DNA from: Defluviitaleaceae bacterium
GTDB lineage: Bacteria > Bacillota > Clostridia > Lachnospirales > WQUN01
NCBI GenBank assembly: GCA_009781765.1
Contig: WQVC01000008.1
Span: 1 to 46,911, forward strand
DNA length: 46,911 bases
Direction: 5' to 3'
Below, one piece after another: positions 40,579 to 46,911 of this stretch. Below the pieces are notes generated by a model that saw only the letters and a program-made list of their open reading frames with translations, searched no databases and was not told the origin of the DNA. The first letter of the stretch is position 1; every line of letters begins with the position of its first letter. The translations under genes and the position numbers were made by a program.

Positions 40579-41811
40579 TTACGTGCGGTAATCTCCGTTT
40601 ATTCGAACATAATCGTAGGTTAAATCGCATCCGTAGGCTTCGGCGCAAGAATCGCCGTCCGCAAGATTTATTTCAATTACGATTTCTTTTTCGCTTAAAA
40701 TCGCTTTCGCCGCGTCTTCATCGAAATCAACGCCGGTGCTTTGGCGGCAAACCGTCACTTCGCCCGCAAGCGACAAAAATTTTATATCCACGCGAGCGGG
40801 GTCGAAATTCGCGCCGCTGTAGCCCATTGCGCACATTTCGCGCCCCCAGTTTGCGTCCGCGCCGAACATCGCCGACTTCACAAGCGACGAACTTATTACC
40901 GACTTCGCAAGACGCGCCGCGTCTTCATACGATGCCGCGCCGCTTATGCGACATGTAAGAAGTTTTGTCGCGCCTTCGCCGTCGCGGGCGATGTCTCTGG
41001 CGAGGCTCAAATTTATAAAATTAAGCGCGGACAAAAACGCTTCGTAATCCGCGCCGACCGAAGAAATTTCCGCATTGCCCGCCCCGCCCGACGCCAAAAT
41101 CGCGCACATGTCATTCGTCGAAGTGTCGCCGTCAACGCTGACCTGATTGTACGAAATTTTCGTTGATTCGCGCAGAGCTTTTTGCAACATTTCCGGCGAA
41201 ATTGCACAGTCCGTCGCCAAAAATGCAAGCATCGTTGCCATGTTCGGGTTAATCATGCCCGAGCCTTTTGCGATTCCGCCGATTGTTACCGTTTTTCCGC
41301 CGATTTCAACCCGCATCGCGTAGCTTTTCGGAAAGGTATCCGTTGTCATAATCGCTTCGGCGGCGGGAATATTGTCGCCCGAAAGTTTTTGCACAAGCTC
41401 CGGCGCACCCGCAACAATCACGTCAACCGGCAACGGAAACCCGATTACGCCCGTCGAATTTACGATAAATTCTGCGGGGTTGACGTCAAGCTCGGCGGCA
41501 ACGGCGGCAACCATCGCTTTCGCCGCTTCTTCGCCGCCCGCCGCACACGCATTTGCGTTGCCCGAATTGCATAAAATTGCACGCGCACGACCGCCGGTTA
41601 TCGTCAAATTTTGCTTCGTCAGCAAAAGCGGCGCGCTTTGCACCTTATTTGTTGTGTAAACCGCAGCGGCGGCGCATTCCGTGTCCGCAAAAATCAGTGC
41701 GAGGTCGCGCTTATCGCGATTTTTTCGAATGCCGCAGTGTATCCCCGATACTTTAAAGCCGGGGACGGCCGTTATTCCGCCTTTTGACATGCCGCTCCAT
41801 GATTCTGTCAT
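40579..41811 (-). CDS. argJ: Glutamate N-acetyltransferase / amino-acid acetyltransferase
   Basis: A 410-residue enzyme that recycles acetyl groups from acetylornithine to glutamate. Signatures: GFKVSGIHCGIRK, LCNSGNANACAA, NSTGVIGFPLP, and the autoprocessing region KGSGMINPNMATMLAFLATD, where the chain is cut before the Thr of ATML to give the two subunits. AAGGAG precedes the ATG. It follows argC closely. The presence of argJ means a separate argA/argE is not needed for this pathway. Confidence 0.97.
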   Translation of the reverse strand: MTESWSGMSKGGITAVPGFKVSGIHCGIRKNRDKRDLALIFADTECAAAAVYTTNKVQSAPLLLTKQNLTITGGRARAILCNSGNANACAAGGEEAAKAMVAAVAAELDVNPAEFIVNSTGVIGFPLPVDVIVAGAPELVQKLSGDNIPAAEAIMTTDTFPKSYAMRVEIGGKTVTIGGIAKGSGMINPNMATMLAFLATDCAISPEMLQKALRESTKISYNQVSVDGDTSTNDMCAILASGGAGNAEISSVGADYEAFLSALNFINLSLARDIARDGEGATKLLTCRISGAASYEDAARLAKSVISSSLVKSAMFGADANWGREMCAMGYSGANFDPARVDIKFLSLAGEVTVCRQSTGVDFDEDAAKAILSEKEIVIEINLADGDSCAEAYGCDLTYDYVRINGDYRT

Positions 41812-41826
41812 AATTTTTCTCCTTAT

Positions 41827-42765
41827 TCATAATCCTATATTTTCATCAAGCCCGCAGGCGATATTCATGCACTGAATTGCCGCGCCGGACGCGCCTTTGC
41901 CCAGATTATCGAGGCGCGCGACGAGGATAATTTGCTCGCCGTTTCCGAATACGAAAATTTCAAGGCGATTCGTGCCGTTGCAGGCGGTCGCGTCGAGAAA
42001 GCCGCCGTCGGTTGCGGCATCGTGGTCGAAGGGCATGACGCGAACGAAATTCGCGTCGGCATAGTGCGCGGCCAACGCGGCGTGAACGTCCTGCGCCGTC
42101 ATCGGCTTTGCGAATTGCGACGACCAAATCGGCACGCTCACGAGCATCCCCTGAAACATGTCCCCCACAACGGGATAAAAAATCGGCGGCGCGTCAAGCC
42201 CGCTGATTGCCCGCATTTCGGGCAGATGCTTGTGCGCGAGGGTCAGCCCGTAGGGACGCGGCGAATGATATTTATCGCCGGGAGTGCGCGATTTTTCATG
42301 CGCGTCGATGAGGGCGATTCCGCCGCCGGAGTAGCCCGTAAGCGACGTGCATGAAAGCTGCGCCGACGCCGGCAAAAATCCGCCGGAAACAAGCGGATAG
42401 ACCAACGAAATAAACCCGCAGGCATGGCAGCCGTTTACCGCGATTCGTCGCGATTTCGCAACGGCTTCGCGATGCGCGGGCGAAAGCTCGGGCAAGCCGT
42501 ATGTCCAGCCCGGCGCGGTACGATGCGCCGTTGATGCGTCGATAATAAGCGTGTTTGCCGGGGTTGCCGCAACCGATTCCCGCGCGGCGTCATCGGGCAA
42601 GCACAAAAAAACAACATCGGCGGCTTCAAGAAGCGGCCTTTTTGCTTCAAAAATTTTGCGCTTATCAAAATCCGGCTGCAAAAGTTCAACGTCTGCCCGC
42701 CCTGAAAGCCGAGATTCCAACATTAAACCGGTTGTGCCGTGTTGCCCGTCAATGAAAACCTTCAT
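41827..42765 (-). CDS. argC: N-acetyl-gamma-glutamyl-phosphate reductase, short type
   Basis: A 312-residue reductase of the short (type 2) ArgC class: KVFIDGQHGTTGLMLESRLS at the N-terminus, VVFLCLPDDAARESV, IIDASTAHRTAPGWTYGLPEL, and the catalytic Cys in AVNGCHACGF. The C-terminus has the NADP-fold return. It reduces acetylglutamyl phosphate. The ATG at 42765 has GAGGTG upstream and begins the Rossmann fold; longer starts are not supported. It is the first gene of the operon, with a promoter upstream. Confidence 0.93.
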   Translation of the reverse strand: MKVFIDGQHGTTGLMLESRLSGRADVELLQPDFDKRKIFEAKRPLLEAADVVFLCLPDDAARESVAATPANTLIIDASTAHRTAPGWTYGLPELSPAHREAVAKSRRIAVNGCHACGFISLVYPLVSGGFLPASAQLSCTSLTGYSGGGIALIDAHEKSRTPGDKYHSPRPYGLTLAHKHLPEMRAISGLDAPPIFYPVVGDMFQGMLVSVPIWSSQFAKPMTAQDVHAALAAHYADANFVRVMPFDHDAATDGGFLDATACNGTNRLEIFVFGNGEQIILVARLDNLGKGASGAAIQCMNIACGLDENIGL

Positions 42766-42790
42766 TGCACACCTCGAAAAAATTTTTCCG

Positions 42791-42843
42791 AGTTTAACAC
42801 ACGCAGTAAATTTGCGCAAGGGTTTTTGAATAAATATTTGCAT
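42791..42843 (-). promoter_or_regulatory. arg operon promoter and possible ARG box
   Basis: Minus strand TTGCGC (42819-42814), 17-bp spacer, TAAACT (42796-42791). Just upstream (42826-42843) TTGAATAAATATTTGCAT resembles the 18-bp ArgR/AhrC operator consensus, with a second AT-rich half-match further on. The match is partial. Confidence 0.45.
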
Positions 42844-43026
42844 GGCGGCGAATAATTATGCGAAAAAGAGGCGGCGGCATTCGTTCGCAGGTTCGCAAAT
42901 TTTTGCAAAACAAAAACCTATTGGTAGCTGAGCGGTTACAGACAGGTTTTTCACTGACGTTGTTTTTTCGCGCATTTGTTGAAAATTGACCGGCGGAGTG
43001 ATATGCTCGTTTTGCGGGAGGTCCGG

Positions 43027-43482
43027 ATGTTATACAGAGTTGACAAAAGCAATTATCACATGTTTGACGATATGATTTTTTATCGCGGGCACGGACGTTA
43101 TAAAAACAACGACGAAGCGGCGGAATCGCAGGATTTCACCGCGTATTACAGCGCGTTGGAAGTGCAAACATTTTATGCTTTCGCCGTGCAATCCGAGGAC
43201 AAATTTATCGGATATATATTGCTGAATTATCTGCCGAAAATCGGCTCTGCAAGCGGGAGGGGCTGGCTTTTTGTCGATGATTTGCGGGTGAATCCCGACT
43301 ACAGGCGAAAAGGCACAGCGCGTTTGCTTATGAACAAAGCGGATGCCCTGTCGAAAGAACTTAACGCATCCGGCTTGAGGCTGTATGTAAATGCCGACAA
43401 CCCCGGCGGAATTGCCTTTTATAAAACATGCGGCTATGAGCAAAAATTCGGCACAAGTATGCTGATGCAAAGAGAGTGCTGA
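43027..43482 (+). CDS. GNAT-family N-acetyltransferase
   Basis: A 151-residue acetyltransferase: acetyl-CoA-binding segment DDLRVNPDYRRKGTARLLM (R/Q-x-x-G-x-G/A type) and closing GGIAFYKTCGYEQKFGT. GGGAGGT lies five bases before the ATG at 43027; an ATG at 43003 with CGGAG is the alternative and adds eight residues. Substrate unknown. It is the first of three genes in one direction, divergent from the arg operon. Confidence 0.85.
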   Translation: MLYRVDKSNYHMFDDMIFYRGHGRYKNNDEAAESQDFTAYYSALEVQTFYAFAVQSEDKFIGYILLNYLPKIGSASGRGWLFVDDLRVNPDYRRKGTARLLMNKADALSKELNASGLRLYVNADNPGGIAFYKTCGYEQKFGTSMLMQREC

Positions 43483-43497
43483 AAGGAATCGTGATTT

Positions 43498-44127
43498 ATG
43501 ACTAACCTTGAAAAACCTTGGCAACTTGCCTTGGAAACGGCGTGGGAATGCCATTTGGAGGATTTTTATCCCATCGCCGCAGTAATTACGGATAACAACG
43601 GCGAAGTCATCTCAATCGGGCGCAGGCGCGGCGAAAAGGGATTGATTCGAAACACCGCCATGGCTCATGCCGAGATGGACGCATTGCTTCAACTTCGGTA
43701 CGAAGACCACCCGAGCATCCGCAAATACACAATTTATACAACTCTCGAGCCATGCCCCATGTGCATGGGAAGTATTGTTATGTCTAATTTACGAAACGTG
43801 TGTATCGCCGCAAAAGACCCGTATGCCGGCGCGACGCACCTCTGCGAAAAAGACCCGTATATCGCCGGAAAAAATATGAACGTTACTTTTGCCGATGAAA
43901 TTATCGGGCAGGTTTATAACGTTTTTTTGTTTTGGCGCGAACTCGTCACCTACGGGAACGATTTGCGACCCAACACAATTCATACGGCAAAAGTCTTTCC
44001 GCGTGAATTTGCTGCGGCAAAAGAAATTTTCGCAGGCGACGCAATGGCGGACTTTGTGCGCAAAAAAGTGAGTTTTTGTGAAGTGTATGAATATATCAAA
44101 GGAGGATTCAAAAATGTACAAATTTGA
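43498..44127 (+). CDS. Nucleoside/cytidine-type deaminase
   Basis: A 209-residue zinc deaminase of the CMP/dCMP type: HAEMDALLQL (zinc ligand His and catalytic Glu) and EPCPMCMGSIVMSNLRNV (two Cys ligands), preceded by VITDNNGEVISIGRRRG. The C-terminal ~80 residues are an extension beyond the core. The substrate could be guanine, cytosine or a tRNA-like base; not decidable here. It overlaps the next gene by 14 nt. Confidence 0.82.
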   Translation: MTNLEKPWQLALETAWECHLEDFYPIAAVITDNNGEVISIGRRRGEKGLIRNTAMAHAEMDALLQLRYEDHPSIRKYTIYTTLEPCPMCMGSIVMSNLRNVCIAAKDPYAGATHLCEKDPYIAGKNMNVTFADEIIGQVYNVFLFWRELVTYGNDLRPNTIHTAKVFPREFAAAKEIFAGDAMADFVRKKVSFCEVYEYIKGGFKNVQI

Positions 44128-45376
44128 AACATTGCAGGTTCATGCGGGGCAGGAAAACCCCGACCCGACAACCGACGCAAGAGCCGTTCCGATTTATCAA
44201 ACGACGTCGTATGTATTTAAGGATTGCGCGACGGCGGCAGGGCGGTTCGCGCTTGCCGAACCCGGAAATATCTACACGCGGCTTATGAACCCCACGTCGG
44301 ACGTTTTTGAAAAGCGCATGGCGGCCTTGGAAGGCGGAGCGGCGGCACTTGCCACGGCGTCGGGGTCGGCGGCGACCACGTTTGCGATTCAGAACATCAC
44401 CAAAGCCGGCGACCACATTGTTTCCGACCGCTATATCTACGGGGGGACGTATAATTTGTTCGCAAATACGTTCGCGGATATGGGCGTTGAAACGACATTC
44501 GTCAGCGGCGCGGCGGCGGATTTTGAGGCGGCAATCCGCCCGAATACGAAAGCAATTTTTATCGAAAGTATCGGCAATCCGCATTCTTCGATTGTTGACA
44601 TCGCGGCAATTGCCGACGTCGCGCATAAAAACGGGATTCCGCTGATTGTTGACAACACTTTCGCAACGCCCTATTTGCTTCGCCCGATTGAACACGGCGC
44701 GGATATTGTGATTCATTCCGCCACAAAATTTATCGGCGGACACGGCACAACAATCGGCGGCGTTGTTGTTGACGCGGGCAAGTTCGACTGGGCTGCCGGC
44801 GACAAATTTCCGGGGCTGTCGCAGCCTAACCCCAACTATCACGGCGCGGTTTTTTCGCAGGTCGCCGGCAATTTGGCGTACATTATAAAAATGCGTACGA
44901 CGCTTATGCGCGACATCGGCGCAACGCTTTCGCCGTTCCATTCGTTTATTTTTTTGCAGGGGCTTGAAACGCTTTCGCTTCGCGTTGAGCGGCATGTGTC
45001 AAACGCGCTTAAAGTCGCGGAATTTTTGGCGGCGCACCCGAAAGTTGCGGCGGTTAATCACCCGTCGTTGCCCTCGCATCCGCATAACGCGCTGTACAAA
45101 AAATATTTTCCGCTCGGCGGCGGCTCGATTTTCACCTTTGAAATCAAGGGCGATGCCGACGACGCGAAAAATTTCATCGACAGGCTCAAACTTTTTTCAA
45201 CCCTCGCAAACGTAGCCGACGTGAAATCGCTTGTGATTCACCCCGCATCAACGACGCATTCGCAAATGAGTGCGAACGAACTTGCGGCGGCGGCAATTAC
45301 GCCCGCTACGATTCGACTGTCGGTCGGAACGGAACATATTGATGATATTTTGGGGGATTTGAAGCAGGCGTTTTAG
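44114..45376 (+). CDS. metY: O-acetylhomoserine sulfhydrylase
   Basis: A 420-residue pyridoxal-phosphate enzyme of the Cys/Met metabolism family, of the MetY (O-acetylhomoserine aminocarboxypropyltransferase) type: ETLQVHAGQENPDPTTDARAVP at the N-terminus, PIYQTTSYVF, YTRLMNPTSDVFEKRMAALEGG, IFIESIGNPHSSIVD, PLIVDNTFATPYLLRP, PLP lysine in IHSATKFIGGHGT, LGGGSIFTFEIKG and SLVIHPASTTHSQ. It makes homocysteine from O-acetylhomoserine and sulfide. AGGAGG before the ATG at 44114 sets the start. Confidence 0.93.
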   Translation: MYKFETLQVHAGQENPDPTTDARAVPIYQTTSYVFKDCATAAGRFALAEPGNIYTRLMNPTSDVFEKRMAALEGGAAALATASGSAATTFAIQNITKAGDHIVSDRYIYGGTYNLFANTFADMGVETTFVSGAAADFEAAIRPNTKAIFIESIGNPHSSIVDIAAIADVAHKNGIPLIVDNTFATPYLLRPIEHGADIVIHSATKFIGGHGTTIGGVVVDAGKFDWAAGDKFPGLSQPNPNYHGAVFSQVAGNLAYIIKMRTTLMRDIGATLSPFHSFIFLQGLETLSLRVERHVSNALKVAEFLAAHPKVAAVNHPSLPSHPHNALYKKYFPLGGGSIFTFEIKGDADDAKNFIDRLKLFSTLANVADVKSLVIHPASTTHSQMSANELAAAAITPATIRLSVGTEHIDDILGDLKQAF

Positions 45377-45380
45377 GGGT

Positions 45381-45482
45381 ACGTTGCCGCACCGCCAATG
45401 CCCGACCCTTGACCGAATTCGGGCATTGTCGGTTGGCGGCAACGCGCCCGGGGCGTTGTTTCTCCTACCCTTGATTCGCGTT
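45381..45482. repeat. Imperfect palindrome plus half of a family B element
   Basis: ACGTTGCCGC-ACCGCCAATG pairs with CATTGTCGGT-TGGCGGCAAC across 45391-45443; it may act as the metY terminator. The segment 45447-45482 ends with CCCTTGATTCGCG, one terminus of family B without its mate. Confidence 0.55.
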
Positions 45483-45497
45483 TAAAGGAGATTGATT

Positions 45498-45689
45498 ATG
45501 GCTAAAGAACAAATTATTCGGGAAATTGAATCTCTTCCGGCAGAATTTTATTCTGAAATAATGGGTTTTGTGGGGTATTTGAAATACAGACGTTTGAATA
45601 ATATTCCCGAAACGATGCTTCTTGCTGAAAAATCTTTGGCAGAAAGTTGGGATACTCCGGAGGAAGATATAGCATGGGCAGATTTGTAA
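45498..45689 (+). CDS. Antitoxin partner of the MazF-type toxin
   Basis: A 63-residue protein, MAKEQIIREIESLPAEFYSE..., rich in acidic residues with a C-terminal acidic patch (WDTPEEDIAWADL). This is the DUF2281/VapB-like layout of small antitoxins. AAAGGAG lies before the ATG. It overlaps the toxin start by 16 nt, so the genes are coupled. The family assignment is tentative. Confidence 0.7.
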   Translation: MAKEQIIREIESLPAEFYSEIMGFVGYLKYRRLNNIPETMLLAEKSLAESWDTPEEDIAWADL

Positions 45690-46006
45690 AAGGTGATATT
45701 GCCGTGCTGAATTTTCCGTTTTCAGACCTGAGCGGAGCGAAACGACGACCGGCTCTTGTTCTTGCGGACTTAACGGGAAACGATGTTTTGCTTTGTCAAA
45801 TTACAAGTATCGCATCAAAAGATGCTTACGCTGTCCGGATTGAAACCGGGGATTATGTAAGAGGGATGCTAAAGACGGAAAGCGTTATTCGCCCCAATAA
45901 AGTTTTTACTGCTGATAAAAGTTTAGTTCTCTATGTCGCTTGCACAATCGGAAATGAAAAAGTGAATAAAACCACAGAAACGTTGATGAGTATTTTGAAC
46001 GGATGA
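45674..46006 (+). CDS. MazF/PemK-family toxin
   Basis: A 110-residue endoribonuclease: VKGDIAVLNFPFSDLSGAKRRPALVLAD, LLCQITS and VIRPNKVFTADKSLV match the MazF/PemK fold. It cuts mRNA when free of its antitoxin. The ATG at 45674 begins the fold, with GGAGG ten bases upstream; an earlier TTG-like start adds nothing conserved. The gene overlaps the antitoxin gene. Confidence 0.88.
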   Translation: MGRFVKGDIAVLNFPFSDLSGAKRRPALVLADLTGNDVLLCQITSIASKDAYAVRIETGDYVRGMLKTESVIRPNKVFTADKSLVLYVACTIGNEKVNKTTETLMSILNG

Positions 46007-46140
46007 TTTTTGTTGGGGGATTCAGCCCGATTTCCGGCGAAGTTTGAGGCTGCGCAAAACCAAGTTGCCACAGCAACAGTGCGCGGAGTGAGTGTTTCCC
46101 GCTGCGCGGCAACGCATTTCCGATGAAAATTGTTTATGCA

Positions 46141-46187
46141 AAAAAAAAGCGACTGCCGAAGATAGTTTTCGGCGGTCGCTTTTTTCG
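46141..46187. terminator. Bidirectional intrinsic terminator
   Basis: A-run, stem GCGACTGCCGAA / TTCGGCGGTCGC, then T-run, between the convergent toxin gene and the NPCBM gene. Confidence 0.85.
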
Positions 46188-46214
46188 TACAAATTTTTAT
46201 AATGGTTTGATTGG

Positions 46215-46784
46215 CTATTCAACGAAAGCAACTACGGCATAATGCACAAACGCAGCAATTACATTCCTCTCAATGACAGCCTCTACCCTCAACTGCACAA
46301 CGTCCTCCACAAAAACAGAGACAGGGACAGGCATATCGGTCGCATTCAGTTCATATGACTGCAACAAACGACCGTCGCCAATGAAATTTATTGTCGCATT
46401 AGCCATGGCAGAGCCATCCACCCTGCCGATGTACCCGTTAAGGACTCGGTATTGTCCGGCTAAATTATGCAGAGTAAATATTGTTCCTGTGCTGTGATTT
46501 GAAGCATAACCAAACCGCAGTGCATCATTATGAGCTACGCCTCCCATAGTTACAGTGTCAACTGTTGTAACGGTTGACCAACTTGTAATGCGGCTTGTAT
46601 CAAAATGCGGCGCAGCTCGGGTAAGCGGGGTTCTTCTTCCTAAAAACCGGTTGCCTAAGTATACAGTATTCGTTCCTGCGTCAAATTCCACCGGCAAATT
46701 GACCCGAACGCCGTAAGTAATATTTCGCGTTGCGGTTTGCGCACTTACCGCCATCATGCTTGCAGAAAATACCGCGCAAATCAA
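46215..46784 (-). CDS. Exported NPCBM-domain protein, 5' end cut by an insertion sequence
   Basis: A protein of at least 189 residues with the NPCBM/NEW2-type carbohydrate-binding pattern (FTLHNLAGQYRVLNGYIGRVD, ATINFIGDGRLLQSYEL). The hydrophobic N-terminus (about LGFLICAVFSASMMAVSA) is a signal peptide, but no ATG or GTG precedes it in frame: the frame runs into a stop codon 27 bp further on, within the insertion sequence end at 46795. A TTG at 46784 is the only start. So the original start, and probably the promoter, were lost. Confidence 0.7.
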   Translation of the reverse strand: MICAVFSASMMAVSAQTATRNITYGVRVNLPVEFDAGTNTVYLGNRFLGRRTPLTRAAPHFDTSRITSWSTVTTVDTVTMGGVAHNDALRFGYASNHSTGTIFTLHNLAGQYRVLNGYIGRVDGSAMANATINFIGDGRLLQSYELNATDMPVPVSVFVEDVVQLRVEAVIERNVIAAFVHYAVVAFVE

Positions 46785-46794
46785 AAATCCTAGA

Positions 46795-46911
46795 TGTTTA
46801 GTCCCATGTTATAATGGTGCAAATGAATTGCCAAAGGAGAACAAAAAACTATGGGACAAATATTACACGGATGCGCCAAAACGACAGAGGCAACCCGCAG
46901 AGCAATACAAA
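46795..46911 (+). mobile_element. Left end of an IS481-like insertion sequence
   Basis: The end TGTTTAGTCCCATG starts at 46795, inside the signal-peptide region of the NPCBM gene. A promoter-like TATAAT (46810-46815) and AAAGGAGA lead to the transposase ATG at 46851. The right end is outside the window. Confidence 0.65.
46851..46911 (+). CDS. IS481-like transposase, partial
   Basis: Only the first 20 residues are inside the window, beginning MGQILHGCAKTTEATRRAIQ. This resembles the start of a widespread DDE transposase type (MG-x-LHG-x-A-x-TTEA-x-RRAIQ), recognised from memory. The family name should be confirmed with the rest of the sequence. Confidence 0.7.
   Translation, partial: MGQILHGCAKTTEATRRAIQ

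Noticed and set aside
42901-42960. tRNA-like stretch before the GNAT gene (TTGGTAGCTGAGCGGTTACA)
   Set aside because: It resembles a D-arm, but no acceptor stem, anticodon arm or T-arm can be formed around it; perhaps a tRNA fragment at most.

Overview
The window looks like chromosome of an uncultured Gram-positive bacterium of the Clostridia type. Pointers are an S-layer-homology (SLH) surface protein, a PrpC phosphatase / PASTA kinase / RsgA cluster, a YbbR (CdaR-like) protein, a LiaF-like protein, a GerMN-type lipoprotein, a copper-amine-oxidase-N-type wall protein and AGGAGG ribosome sites. No rRNA or tRNA gene was recognised. Assignment is by protein resemblance only.

Layout. 1-2.4 kb: 3' part of an Asp-rich SLH surface protein. 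2.6-6.0 kb: locus 1 on the minus strand, a response regulator (RR1), histidine kinase (HK1) and small secreted protein. 6.1-13.6 kb: minus-strand run of an aldo/keto reductase, proB, proC, a HaeIII-type restriction-modification pair, clpA and clpS. 13.9-20.3 kb: plus-strand protein with a pRiA4b-ORF3-like C-terminus, then prpC, PASTA kinase, rsgA and a small unknown gene. 20.5-23.7 kb: locus 2, a paralogous copy of the RR-HK-secreted-protein set. 24.0-29.4 kb: YbbR protein, LiaF-like protein, a radical SAM protein carrying repeat insertions, and a nucleotidyltransferase gene broken by a palindromic element. 29.6-36.3 kb: carB, hicBA, a GerMN lipoprotein, a DUF4258/YgiT toxin-antitoxin pair and a truncated wall protein. 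36.7-42.8 kb: arginine operon argC-argJ-argB-(SRPBCC)-argD-(56-aa ORF)-argF, minus strand. 43.0-46.0 kb: GNAT, deaminase, O-acetylhomoserine sulfhydrylase and a MazF-type module. The right edge holds a carbohydrate-binding-module protein whose 5' end is cut by an insertion sequence.

The striking feature is the number of short repeats. Family A is a modular array of hairpins between genes, with one copy inside the radical SAM gene. Family B is a ~151-bp perfect-ended palindrome with 5-bp target duplications; one copy splits a nucleotidyltransferase gene and removing it restores the frame exactly. Family C is a 143-bp palindrome. Family D is a short element lying in frame inside three conserved genes (clpA, carB, radical SAM) but read in different frames, so it appears to spread as DNA. 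Other repeats surround hicBA and the DUF4258 module.

The two RR-HK-secreted loci appear to share a binding motif: 11-bp-period direct repeats (TGTAAC/TGTCAC-like) lie upstream of both RR genes and both secreted-protein genes, and the two RRs have nearly the same recognition helix. This suggests a duplicated, autoregulated envelope-signalling module with possible cross-regulation.
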